Shown here one piece after another: positions 8,080 to 15,567 of a stretch of 20,560 nucleotides of DNA; the first letter of the stretch is position 1, and the number at the start of each line of letters is the position of its first letter. The stretch is from an uncultured Vampirovibrio sp. (GTDB lineage Bacteria; Cyanobacteriota; Vampirovibrionia; Gastranaerophilales; Gastranaerophilaceae). Location: contig CAJTWU010000030.1 of NCBI GenBank assembly GCA_910579975.1, forward strand, positions 1-20,560. The letters run 5' to 3'. Both the position numbers and the translations under genes were made by a program. The notes beneath the pieces are model-generated. The model saw only the letters and a list, made by a program, of their open reading frames with translations, was not told the origin of the DNA and did no database searches.

Positions 8080-8292
8080 TTAACCTCTGGTATTAGTATT
8101 TTCAAAAATCATTCTGCTCTGACTTAATGCAAGCATTCTTAAAGAACATTCTCCTTCAGAGCGAGAAAGCACTCCTATGGAAGATAATCTTGCTGTTACA
8201 AATTCATTTAAATCATCAGGTTTAATAAAAAGCGGACATGTATCGTTGCATTCTCTACCTGCTGTAAATGGACAAGTCTTCATTATTTTCAT
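8080..8292 (-). CDS. Hypothetical 70-aa four-cysteine protein
   Basis: A small soluble protein with cysteines at 7, 15, 19 and 49. The spacing C-x7-C-x3-C followed by a distant fourth Cys could bind zinc or an iron-sulfur cluster, though no named motif fits. The middle (DDLNEFVTARLSSIGVLSRSEG) and the ALSQSRMIF end look like short helices. The ATG starts immediately after the transketolase stop codon and has a GGGG ribosome site inside that gene, so it is co-translated as the last gene of the minus-strand operon. That tight arrangement, not length, is the main evidence that it is real. A second in-frame ATG three codons later is an alternative start. Function unknown. Confidence 0.7.
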   Translation of the reverse strand: MKIMKTCPFTAGRECNDTCPLFIKPDDLNEFVTARLSSIGVLSRSEGECSLRMLALSQSRMIFENTNTRG

Positions 8293-9105
8293 TTACCCCA
8301 GTTCCTCTAGGGCTTGTGCTAATTGTTCGTCATTAGGAGCTTTTCCATGCCAGCCGGCATTGTTTTCCATAAATGAAACTCCTTTACCCTTAACAGTATT
8401 TGCTACGATTGCAAATGGTTTAGCTGCTGTTTTAGCTTCTTCAACTGCTTCATAAATTTGATTGAAATCATGTCCGTCAATTTCAACTACTTCCCAGTCA
8501 AAAGCTTTAATTTTAGCTGCAGCATCTCCAACAGCCATAACATCTTCTGTGCATCCATCAATTTGCAGTTTGTTACGGTCTATAATTGCTATAAGATTGT
8601 CAAGGTTTCTATGTGCAGCTTGCATAAATGCTTCCCAATTAGAACCTTCTTGTAATTCACCATCACCCATATATACAACAACATTGGCTGGATTTTTATC
8701 AAGTTTAAGTCCGAGTGCTATACCGCAACCCAATGAAAGTCCTTGACCTAAAGAACCGGTAGAAGCTTCAACCCCTTTTATATATCCGCGAGAAGGGTGT
8801 CCTTGAAGTTTTGAACCTATTTTCCTAAAAGTTAATAATTCTGCTTCTGAAAACATGCCATGTTGAGCAAGTATAGAATACAATAGAGGAGAGGCATGTC
8901 CTTTTGAAAGAATAAATCTATCACGAGTATCATTCATATCAAGAGGTATATTCAAACACTTTTCATATAAAACAGTTAAAATATCAGCACCTGAAAGTGA
9001 ACCTCCCGGGTGACCTGATTTTGCAGCGTGTATCATTTTAACAATGTTTTTTCTTACATTTTTAGCTGATGCTTTTAGTTTTTCAATTTCTTGACTATTT
9101 AACAT
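8293..9105 (-). CDS. Transketolase, N-terminal (TPP-binding) subunit
   Basis: A 270-aa protein equal to the N-terminal third of full-length transketolase, as in two-gene transketolases where separate N and C subunits assemble to move two-carbon units in the pentose phosphate pathway. Visible features: SGHPGGSLSGADIL (30-43), RDRFILSKGHASPLLYSIL (61-79), GSLGQGLSLG, and the thiamine diphosphate motif starting GDGELQEGSNWEAF (147-160) and ending IIDRNKLQIDG (174-184). The pyrimidine-binding and C-terminal domains are absent, and the next gene downstream is a 70-aa Cys protein rather than the C subunit. The partner must be elsewhere in the genome. The start overlaps the upstream glycosyltransferase gene by 11 nt. 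It ends in ...EELG at the normal subunit boundary, so it is a split enzyme, not a broken one. Confidence 0.93.
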   Translation of the reverse strand: MLNSQEIEKLKASAKNVRKNIVKMIHAAKSGHPGGSLSGADILTVLYEKCLNIPLDMNDTRDRFILSKGHASPLLYSILAQHGMFSEAELLTFRKIGSKLQGHPSRGYIKGVEASTGSLGQGLSLGCGIALGLKLDKNPANVVVYMGDGELQEGSNWEAFMQAAHRNLDNLIAIIDRNKLQIDGCTEDVMAVGDAAAKIKAFDWEVVEIDGHDFNQIYEAVEEAKTAAKPFAIVANTVKGKGVSFMENNAGWHGKAPNDEQLAQALEELG

Positions 9106-9814
9106 ATCTATCCCTCATTGATTTTAAAATAAATAATGGTAAAGTTGGAAAAATTCTCTTAATTCTTTCGGGCTGGCATGCTGTTCTGTACAACCATTCT
9201 AAACCAAGGACTTGAAATATTTTTGGTGCTCGTTTTACTTCTCCGGACCATACATCAAGGCTTCCTCCAATTCCTACCATTAAAGCAGGTTTTAAAAGTT
9301 TTTTTGCATTATATATAAATTTTTCTTGTCTGGGTGAACCCATTGCTGCAAGAATTAACTTAGGCGACTTTGAGTTAAGAGCGTTATAAATTTCATTGTC
9401 ATCTGAAAAATAACCATTATGGTAGTAGACTATATTCAATCCGTTTATTTGTTTAGTAAGATTTGCAACAGCTTTCGTAATAATTTCTTCTTTTGTTCCT
9501 ACTATTGCAACAGGAATATTGTTTATTGCAGCTTCTTCTAGAAGTCTATATGCAAAATCAATGCCTGGAATACGAGCAACATTATGCCCATTTAATTTTA
9601 AAGCTATTTTAACTCCAACTCCATCTGGAATGACCATTTCAGCTTCTTTTACTATGTTTGAAAATTCATTATCTTTAGAAGAATATTCAAACATTTCAGG
9701 ATTGATTGTAACAACCTGAGAAACTTTTTGTCCGTCAATAAGCTCTTTTGCTTTACATATAGCTTCATCAAAACTATATGTGTCAATATTAAAACCTAGT
9801 AATTCTACACTCAT
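9095..9814 (-). CDS. WecG/TagA/CpsF family glycosyltransferase
   Basis: Predicted to transfer N-acetylmannosamine or a related sugar from UDP-sugar to a lipid-linked GlcNAc at the inner face of the membrane, an early step of surface glycan or teichoic-acid-linker synthesis. At 239 aa the length is typical. Family blocks: TINPEM (36-41), PDGVGV (63-68, with Asp64 at the position of the proposed catalytic base in TagA), RIPGIDF (81-87), GSPRQEKF (159-166) and the GIGGSLDVWSGEVKRAP block (181-197), followed by GLEWLYR. The basic, hydrophobic C-terminus (about 215-239) fits the membrane-targeting tail of the family. It is first in an operon with the transketolase subunit. The start has no Shine-Dalgarno and lies 6 nt after a perfect -10 box. 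Donor sugar not determinable. Confidence 0.93.
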   Translation of the reverse strand: MSVELLGFNIDTYSFDEAICKAKELIDGQKVSQVVTINPEMFEYSSKDNEFSNIVKEAEMVIPDGVGVKIALKLNGHNVARIPGIDFAYRLLEEAAINNIPVAIVGTKEEIITKAVANLTKQINGLNIVYYHNGYFSDDNEIYNALNSKSPKLILAAMGSPRQEKFIYNAKKLLKPALMVGIGGSLDVWSGEVKRAPKIFQVLGLEWLYRTACQPERIKRIFPTLPLFILKSMRDRYVK

Positions 9815-9826
9815 GCTTATATTATA
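9815..9826 (-). promoter_or_regulatory. -10 box placing the WecG/TagA mRNA start at its ATG (leaderless)
   Basis: On the minus strand a perfect TATAAT (9826-9821) is followed by six bases, ATAAGC, and then the ATG at 9814. Initiation 7 nt downstream of the -10 box would fall on the A of the start codon. No Shine-Dalgarno is present in the preceding 30 nt. The -35 region is weak. Confidence 0.6.
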
Positions 9827-9827
9827 C

Positions 9828-9856
9828 TTGAAAAATGCAAAAATGTATTCTAAAAT
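9828..9856 (+). promoter_or_regulatory. Sigma70-type promoter for the exported 103-aa protein
   Basis: TTGAAA (9828-9833), a 17-nt spacer and TAAAAT (9851-9856) match consensus at 5 of 6 positions in each box. The predicted start near 9863 leaves a leader of about 21 nt that includes AAAGGAG (9869-9875), 8 nt before the ATG. It lies back to back with the WecG/TagA -10 box on the other strand. Confidence 0.7.
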
Positions 9857-9883
9857 TATTTCACTAGGAAAGGAGTTTTAAAT

Positions 9884-10195
9884 ATGAAAAAATTATTATC
9901 TTTATTTTCAATTATTGCTATTTCAGCTTCATTAGCTGCAAATGCTGCAGAATCACAATTGCAAAATTATGTAAACAAAAAGCTTGAACCAGCTGTAAAA
10001 AAAGAACAAGAATATAAGGCTAAACAGGCTGCCCAACAAAAAGCTAATGAGCAAAAAAGAGCAGAATTTCAAAAGAAACAAGAAGCGGATAAAGCAGCAT
10101 TGGAAAAGGCTAAAAAAGATGCTGAAGCAAGACGTCAAGCAAGAAAAGAAGCTTTTCAAGCTGAAAAAGATTACATTAATTCATTTAGAAAATAA
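9884..10195 (+). CDS. Small exported Lys/Glu/Ala-rich coiled-coil protein
   Basis: A 103-aa protein with a textbook signal peptide: MKKLL, a hydrophobic core (residues 4-18), and an Ala-x-Ala cleavage site around residues 19-22 (AANAAES). The mature part, about 81 residues, is almost wholly charged and alanine-rich (Lys, Glu, Gln, Ala, Arg) from 36 to 98 with a heptad-like pattern, so it should form one long periplasmic or extracellular helix or coiled coil. There is no cysteine for a lipid anchor and no second membrane segment. It has a near-consensus promoter, a strong AAAGGAG ribosome site and its own terminator, so it is probably a well expressed single-gene transcript. No family is recognised; a chaperone-like or structural envelope role is a guess. 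Confidence 0.82.
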   Translation: MKKLLSLFSIIAISASLAANAAESQLQNYVNKKLEPAVKKEQEYKAKQAAQQKANEQKRAEFQKKQEADKAALEKAKKDAEARRQARKEAFQAEKDYINSFRK

Positions 10196-10200
10196 TCATT

Positions 10201-10231
10201 AAAAGAGGAAGGTTCTAAACCTTCCTCTTTT
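10201..10231 (+). terminator. Intrinsic terminator after the 103-aa gene
   Basis: A perfect 14-bp inverted repeat, AAAAGAGGAAGGTT (10201-10214) with AACCTTCCTCTTTT (10218-10231), around a 3-nt loop. The U-tract is the 3' side of the stem. It begins 5 nt after the stop codon and separates this gene from purB. Confidence 0.92.
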
Positions 10232-10232
10232 A

Positions 10233-10241
10233 TGTTATACT
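10233..10241 (+). promoter_or_regulatory. Extended -10 element for a leaderless purB mRNA
   Basis: TGTTATACT is an extended -10 element (TG, one base, TATACT). Six bases, TAGCTT, separate it from the purB ATG at 10248, so initiation 7 nt downstream falls on the start codon. The 16 bp between the terminator and the ATG contain no Shine-Dalgarno. The -35 region would lie within the terminator loop and 3' arm, with no good match. Confidence 0.6.
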
Positions 10242-10247
10242 TAGCTT

Positions 10248-11519
10248 ATGATTGATAGATATTCAAGGGAAGAAATTAAAAAGATTTGGGATTTGAATGC
10301 TAAATTTAACTATTATCTTAAAGTTGAATTAGCGGTTTGTGAGGCTTATTCAAAAATTGGTCAAATCCCGACCGAGGCTTTAAAAGAAATTAAACAAAAA
10401 GCGGCTTTCTCCGTTCAAAGAATTGATGAGATTGAGCGTGAAGTAAGACATGATGTGATTGCCTTTCTTACTAATGTCAATGAAAATGTAGGTGCAGAAT
10501 ATTCTAAATATATTCATATGGGGCTTACAAGTTCTGATGTTATTGATACTGCATTTGCTCTTCAAATAAAAGACTCTTCTTCTTTTATTTTAAACGGATT
10601 AAATGATTTAATATCTATTATTAGAACGAAAGCATTTGAGTATAAAAATACAATTTGTATTGGTCGTTCGCATGGTGTTCATGCTGAAGTTATGACTTTC
10701 GGTTTTAAACTTCTAAACTGGCTTGATGCCTTAGAGCGTGCTAAAAAAAGTTTTGAATTTGCTTTAGATGAAATTCTGGTAGGACAAATTTCAGGGCCTG
10801 TAGGTACCTATAGTAATTTGCCGCTTGAAATTGAAGAAATTACCTGTGCAGAATTAGGCTTAAAACCGGCAAAAATTTCAACACAAATTATTTCTCGTGA
10901 CCGACATGCTAAGTTTATGTCTGAATTAGCGGTTATTGCAAGTCTAATAGAACAGTTTGCAACTGAAATTCGTCATCTTCAAAAAACAGAAGTTCGCGAG
11001 GTTGAGGAGGGTTTTGGAAAAGGACAAAAAGGTTCTTCTGCAATGCCTCATAAGAAAAATCCTGTTTTATGTGAAAATCTCTGCGGATTAGCACGTGTGG
11101 TTCGCTCAAATATGCTTGCGGCATTTGAAAATATTAATTTATGGCATGAACGCGATATATCACACTCTTCTGCAGAAAGAATAATTTTTCCTGACTCATT
11201 AATTTTAGTTGATTTTATGCTCTATAGATTTAAAAATGTCATGGATAATCTTGTTGTTCATGAAGATAATATGTTAAGAAACACTCAACTATATGGTGGT
11301 GTAATTTATTCACAAAAAGTTCTTCTAAAATTAGTCGAACAAGGATATACCAGAGAAGATGCTTATAAAATTGTTCAGAAGCATGCGTTAGATGCTCTCA
11401 ACGGCGGCAATTTTAAATCTAATTTTACTGGCATGGATAAGTGTTTTGATGAAAAAGATTATCTGAAAAATATTGATGGTGTGTTCAAAAGATTTAATGG
11501 TGAACAATGCGAAAGGTAG
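10248..11519 (+). CDS. purB: Adenylosuccinate lyase PurB
   Basis: Catalyses two fumarate-releasing steps of purine synthesis: SAICAR to AICAR, and adenylosuccinate to AMP. At 423 aa it fits the short bacterial PurB group (about 430 aa). The start is firm because the first residues (MIDRYSREEIKKIWDLNAKF) align with the conserved PurB N-terminus. Family blocks: MGLTSSDVIDTAFALQ (91-106), GRSHGVHAEVMTFGFK (139-154, with the conserved histidine H142), and the lyase signature GSSAMPHKKNP (262-272) carrying the mobile-loop catalytic serine. The C-terminal helical domain is complete. The 3' end overlaps the matrixin-like gene by 13 nt. Translation probably starts on a leaderless message, as described for the -10 element at 10233. 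No sign of decay. Confidence 0.97.
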   Translation: MIDRYSREEIKKIWDLNAKFNYYLKVELAVCEAYSKIGQIPTEALKEIKQKAAFSVQRIDEIEREVRHDVIAFLTNVNENVGAEYSKYIHMGLTSSDVIDTAFALQIKDSSSFILNGLNDLISIIRTKAFEYKNTICIGRSHGVHAEVMTFGFKLLNWLDALERAKKSFEFALDEILVGQISGPVGTYSNLPLEIEEITCAELGLKPAKISTQIISRDRHAKFMSELAVIASLIEQFATEIRHLQKTEVREVEEGFGKGQKGSSAMPHKKNPVLCENLCGLARVVRSNMLAAFENINLWHERDISHSSAERIIFPDSLILVDFMLYRFKNVMDNLVVHEDNMLRNTQLYGGVIYSQKVLLKLVEQGYTREDAYKIVQKHALDALNGGNFKSNFTGMDKCFDEKDYLKNIDGVFKRFNGEQCER

Positions 11520-12055
11520 TACTTTTACTGCTAGTTTTTATCTTATCAATGACAATAGTATTTTCTGCTGAAAGAAGATGGATGTCACAGCCGATTCATG
11601 TTTATATTCCTCCATGCGGAAATATGTCTGTGTATATGAAGCAAGCATTTATGGCATGGGAAAAACTATCCTGTTCAACAGTGCGTTTTAAATACGATAC
11701 TTCTCCAAGCAATGCTAAAATACAGGTTAAGTTTGTTGATTTTGTAACTAACTGTAATAGTGATAATGCAGTAGGTTGTACTCATTGGTATGAAAGAAAC
11801 GGTAAAATTAATAAAGCAATAATAACAATTGGTACAAAAGAATTTCTGATGGTTCGCGGAAATGGTACAATTACCCCTAAGAAGGTAACTCGTTCTAAGA
11901 ACCATATATATGGAGTTATGCTTCATGAAGTAGGGCATGCTATAGGTTTAGAGCACTCAAGAAATCCTAAAAGTATTATGTATCCGGCTGATTTAGAAAC
12001 AATGCAATACCTTACAAAAGAAGACTTAAGAATTTTAAGACAAAATTATCATTGA
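11507..12055 (+). CDS. Secreted matrixin-like zinc metallopeptidase (M10-type)
   Basis: A 182-aa protein with a signal peptide (MRKVVLLLLVFILSMTIVFS, cleavage likely near residue 20). The metzincin zinc site is complete: HEVGHAIGLEH (140-150), with three His ligands and catalytic Glu141, followed by a Met-turn SIMYP (157-160) at matrixin-like spacing. The upstream domain (27-125) has the expected beta-rich fold, including VKFVDF and IITIG strands. Four cysteines (37, 56, 83, 91) could form two disulfides after export. There is no propeptide with a cysteine switch and no C-terminal anchor, so the mature enzyme would be about 160 aa and active on secretion. The ATG lies inside the purB 3' end with GGTGA a few bases upstream, implying coupled translation. 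Substrate unknown. Confidence 0.9.
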   Translation: MRKVVLLLLVFILSMTIVFSAERRWMSQPIHVYIPPCGNMSVYMKQAFMAWEKLSCSTVRFKYDTSPSNAKIQVKFVDFVTNCNSDNAVGCTHWYERNGKINKAIITIGTKEFLMVRGNGTITPKKVTRSKNHIYGVMLHEVGHAIGLEHSRNPKSIMYPADLETMQYLTKEDLRILRQNYH

Positions 12056-12240
12056 TTTAATTGTAAATTTTTGTAAACAAACATCTTGAAAAAATGTATA
12101 TTATACCCTTATTAACTTGACGTCACATATTGATGTTGTACGATTGTATAACATGCTTACATGTATATGGGATAATTATGTCCGAAATTATAGTAAAGTT
12201 TAATAGTGCGTACATTCATTAGAATAGATGAGGTGAATTA
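12056..12240 (+). promoter_or_regulatory. rpoB upstream region with candidate promoters and overlapping inverted repeats
   Basis: This 185-bp gap has no gene. Candidate promoter elements are TAAACA (12074-12079) 17 nt before TATATT (12097-12102), and an extended -10-like TGGGATAAT (12168-12176). TTGACG (12117) has no well spaced -10 box. Between them lie TGACGTCA (12118-12125, a perfect palindrome) and two overlapping inverted repeats: TGTTGTAC/GTATAACA (12134-12153) and TATAACATG/CATGTATA with one bulge (12147-12167). A GAGGTGA ribosome site (12230-12236) precedes the rpoB ATG. The purB-matrixin transcript ends here without a clear terminator hairpin. The true start site is not resolved. Confidence 0.45.
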
Positions 12241-15200
12241 ATGTCGACAAAATATGCAAAAAGAGTAACGCCAATGGGTATTCCTAATACACGTTTGGAC
12301 GATTTACCAGATTTAATTGACGTGCAGAAAAAATCATTTGAATGGTTTTTAAAAGAAGGGCTTAAAGAAGAATTATTAGCTTTTTCTCCTGTAAAAGATT
12401 ACACAGGAAGATTGGAGCTGCACTTCTTGCCTAATTACACGTTCGATAATGCAAAATACACAGTTGAAGAAGCACGTATCCATGATACAACATATGCTAA
12501 ACAACTTCGTGTAATGGTCAGACTTGTTAACCGTGATAGCGGTGAAATTAAAGAACAAGAAGTTTATATTGGTGATATTCCTACAATGACAGACAAAGGT
12601 ACTTTCATTGTTAACGGTGCAGAACGTGTTATCGTTTCTCAAATCGTTCGTTCACCTGGTGTTTACTTCAAACGTGAAATCTCTCCAACCGGTAAGAGAT
12701 TATATAACGCTACAATGATTCCTAACCGCGGGGCATGGTTAAAAATTGAAACTGATTCTAACGATATTATTTACGTTAAGATTGATAAAAACAGAAAAAT
12801 CCTTGCTACAACATTACTTAAAGCAATGGGTATTACAGTTTCTGAAATGGAATCTTTATTCACTCACTTTGAATTCTTGAAGAAAACTTTGGATAAAGAT
12901 ACAACAGAAACTACAGATGATGCTTTAATCGATTTGTATAAAAAATTAAGACCTGGTGACCCGGCTTCAGCTCAAGGCGGACGCCAAATTCTTGAATCAA
13001 GATTCTTTGATGATAAGAAATATGATATTGGTCGTGTAGGTCGTTATAAATTAAACAAAAAATTGAACTTGAATATTCCTAACAGCACAAGAACATTGAC
13101 TGTTCAAGATATCGTTGCTTCAATTGAATACCTTATCAACTTAACTTATGATGAAGGTACTTTGGATGATATCGACCACTTAGGAAACAGAAGAATTCGT
13201 TCAGTTGGTGAATTGTTGCAGAACCAATTCAGAGTTGGTCTTTCAAGAATTGAAAGAATAGTTAAAGAGAGAATGACTCTTCAAGATTCTGAAACTTTAA
13301 CACCATTGAACTTGTTGAACACTAAACCGTTAGTTGCTTCATTAAAAGAATTCTTTGGATCTTCTCAGTTATCACAGTTCATGGACCAAATTAATCCGTT
13401 GGCTGAACTTACTCACAAAAGACGTATTTCAGCTCTTGGACCGGGCGGTTTACAAAGAGAAAGAGCTGGATTTGCGGTTCGTGATATTCATCCTTCTCAC
13501 TATGGACGTATTTGTCCGATTGAAACTCCGGAAGGTCCTAACGCTGGTTTGATTGGTTCATTAGCAACCCACGCTAGAGTTAATGATTATGGTTTTGTTG
13601 AGTCTCCATTCTTTGTCGTTAAAGATGGTGTGGTGACTGATGAAGTTGTTTATATGACTGCTGATGAAGATGAAAACTATAGATGTGCTCCGGCAGATGT
13701 TCAATTAAATTCTGATAATACATTCAAAGATGCTCAAGTCCCTGTTCGTTACAGATCAGAATTTGTTATGAGTGATTCATCAAAAGTTGACTATGTGGGT
13801 GTTTGTCCTATTCAGATTATCTCTGTTGCAACATCAATGATACCTTTCATTGAACACGATGATGCTAACCGTGCATTGATGGGTTCAAACATGCAACGTC
13901 AATCAGTACCTCTTTTAATTACAGAAAGACCAGTTGTTGGTACAGGTATGGAAAGAAGAGTTGCAAAAGACTCAGGTATGGTTGTTTGTGCAAGAATAGA
14001 CGGTGTTGTTTCTCGTGTAACAGGTGAAGAAATTATTATTACTGATATGAGTGGTAAACAACATTTACATACATTGATGAAATATGTTCGTTCGAACCAA
14101 GATACTTGTATTAACCAAAAACCTATTGTGAATGAAGGTGATAAGGTTATGGCCGGTGATGTTATAGCAGATGGTGCTTCAACAAGTTGTGGTGAACTTT
14201 CAATCGGTAAAAATATTTTGGTAGCATATATGCCTTGGGAAGGTTATAACTTCGAGGATGCTATCTTGCTTTCAGAAAGATGTGTTCATGATGATATCTT
14301 TACTTCTGTTCACATTGAAAAATTAGAAATAGATGCACGTCAAACTAAGCTTGGACCTGAAGAAATTACAAGAGAAATTCCAAACGTATCAGAAGAAGCT
14401 TTAAGACACCTTGATGAACGCGGTATTGTTCGTATCGGTGCTAGAGTTTATGCTGATGATATTCTTGTAGGTAAAGTTACTCCAAAAGGCGAAAGCGAAC
14501 ATCCGCCTGAAGAAAAACTGTTAAGAGCAATCTTTGCTGAAAAAGCTAGAGATGTTAAAGATAATTCATTGAGAGTTCCTCACGGAGAAGGCGGTAGAGT
14601 ACTTGATGTTAAGGTATTTGATAGAGAAAAAGGTGATGAATTACCACCTGGAGCAAATACAGTAATTAGAGTTTATATCGCTCAAAAACGTAAGGTTTCA
14701 GTAGGTGATAAACTTTCAGGACGTCACGGTAACAAAGGTATTGTATCAAGAATTCTTCCTAAAGAAGATATGCCATTCTTACCTGATGGTACACCTGTAG
14801 ATATCGTATTGAACCCACTTGGTGTTCCTTCTCGTATGAACGTAGGTCAAACTTATGAATGCTTGCTTGGTCTTGCTGCATATTTGACTAAAGAACACTA
14901 TGAAGCTCCATCATTTGATGAAAGATATGGTGATAATCAATCTGAAATCGCTACAAGAGCTGAGTTAATCAGAGGTATTAAAGAATCAGGATGTGATTGG
15001 GTAAGAGAAGACGGTAAAGTTTATCTTATTGACGGTAGAACCGGTGAATCTTTTGATGAGCCTATTGCAGTTGGTTTATCTTATATCTTGAAACTTGTTC
15101 ACTTAGTTGATGATAAAATCCACGCTCGTTCAACTGGTCCTTACTCATTAGTTACACAACAACCTCTAGGTGGTAAGGCTCAATTTGGTGGACAAAGATT

Positions 15201-15555
15201 TGGGGAAATGGAAGTTTGGGCGCTTGAGGCTTATGGCGCAGCTTACACTCTTCAAGAAATGTTAACAATCAAATCAGATGACGTTAACGGACGTAACAGA
15301 GCTTATGAATCAATCGTTAAAGGCGATAATATTCCAAGACCTGGTATTCCTGAGTCATTCAAGGTACTTGTAAGAGAATTGCAAAGTATCGGTTTAGATA
15401 TTACAGTTGCTAAGAAAAATGGTGTTGAAGTTGACTTAATGTCTGATATGGAAGATTTGCGTAAAGCAGCTCCAAAAAGAACATTATCAGATATTGATTC
15501 AGAGTTGTTAAATATTAACTTCTTCGAAACTTCTACAACATTAGGCGAAATATAA
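12241..15555 (+). CDS. rpoB: RNA polymerase beta subunit RpoB
   Basis: Forms half of the polymerase active-site cleft. At 1104 aa it matches the compact cyanobacterial type, shorter than the E. coli protein (1342) because lineage-specific inserts are absent. Key segments: the rifampicin pocket FGSSQLSQFMDQINPLAELTHKRRIS beginning at residue 372 (Asp382, His392 and Ser397 equal E. coli 516, 526 and 531, all sensitive-type), GDKLSGRHGNKG (822-833) with active-site lysines, and the C-terminal block starting QPLGGKAQFGGQRFGEMEVW that contacts beta'. Ile384 replaces the E. coli Asn518 position, which varies among bacteria. The strong GAGGTGA ribosome site supports this ATG. It is the first gene of the rpoB-rpoC1-rpoC2 operon; the rplJ/rplL genes that usually precede it in other bacteria are not here. 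Confidence 0.99.
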   Translation: MSTKYAKRVTPMGIPNTRLDDLPDLIDVQKKSFEWFLKEGLKEELLAFSPVKDYTGRLELHFLPNYTFDNAKYTVEEARIHDTTYAKQLRVMVRLVNRDSGEIKEQEVYIGDIPTMTDKGTFIVNGAERVIVSQIVRSPGVYFKREISPTGKRLYNATMIPNRGAWLKIETDSNDIIYVKIDKNRKILATTLLKAMGITVSEMESLFTHFEFLKKTLDKDTTETTDDALIDLYKKLRPGDPASAQGGRQILESRFFDDKKYDIGRVGRYKLNKKLNLNIPNSTRTLTVQDIVASIEYLINLTYDEGTLDDIDHLGNRRIRSVGELLQNQFRVGLSRIERIVKERMTLQDSETLTPLNLLNTKPLVASLKEFFGSSQLSQFMDQINPLAELTHKRRISALGPGGLQRERAGFAVRDIHPSHYGRICPIETPEGPNAGLIGSLATHARVNDYGFVESPFFVVKDGVVTDEVVYMTADEDENYRCAPADVQLNSDNTFKDAQVPVRYRSEFVMSDSSKVDYVGVCPIQIISVATSMIPFIEHDDANRALMGSNMQRQSVPLLITERPVVGTGMERRVAKDSGMVVCARIDGVVSRVTGEEIIITDMSGKQHLHTLMKYVRSNQDTCINQKPIVNEGDKVMAGDVIADGASTSCGELSIGKNILVAYMPWEGYNFEDAILLSERCVHDDIFTSVHIEKLEIDARQTKLGPEEITREIPNVSEEALRHLDERGIVRIGARVYADDILVGKVTPKGESEHPPEEKLLRAIFAEKARDVKDNSLRVPHGEGGRVLDVKVFDREKGDELPPGANTVIRVYIAQKRKVSVGDKLSGRHGNKGIVSRILPKEDMPFLPDGTPVDIVLNPLGVPSRMNVGQTYECLLGLAAYLTKEHYEAPSFDERYGDNQSEIATRAELIRGIKESGCDWVREDGKVYLIDGRTGESFDEPIAVGLSYILKLVHLVDDKIHARSTGPYSLVTQQPLGGKAQFGGQRFGEMEVWALEAYGAAYTLQEMLTIKSDDVNGRNRAYESIVKGDNIPRPGIPESFKVLVRELQSIGLDITVAKKNGVEVDLMSDMEDLRKAAPKRTLSDIDSELLNINFFETSTTLGEI

Positions 15556-15567
15556 GGAGATAGGAAA

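Noticed and set aside
13351..13440. Rifampicin-resistance mutation in rpoB
   Set aside because: The key positions (Asp382, His392, Ser397) are sensitive-type; the Ile384 difference lies at a site that varies naturally among bacteria.
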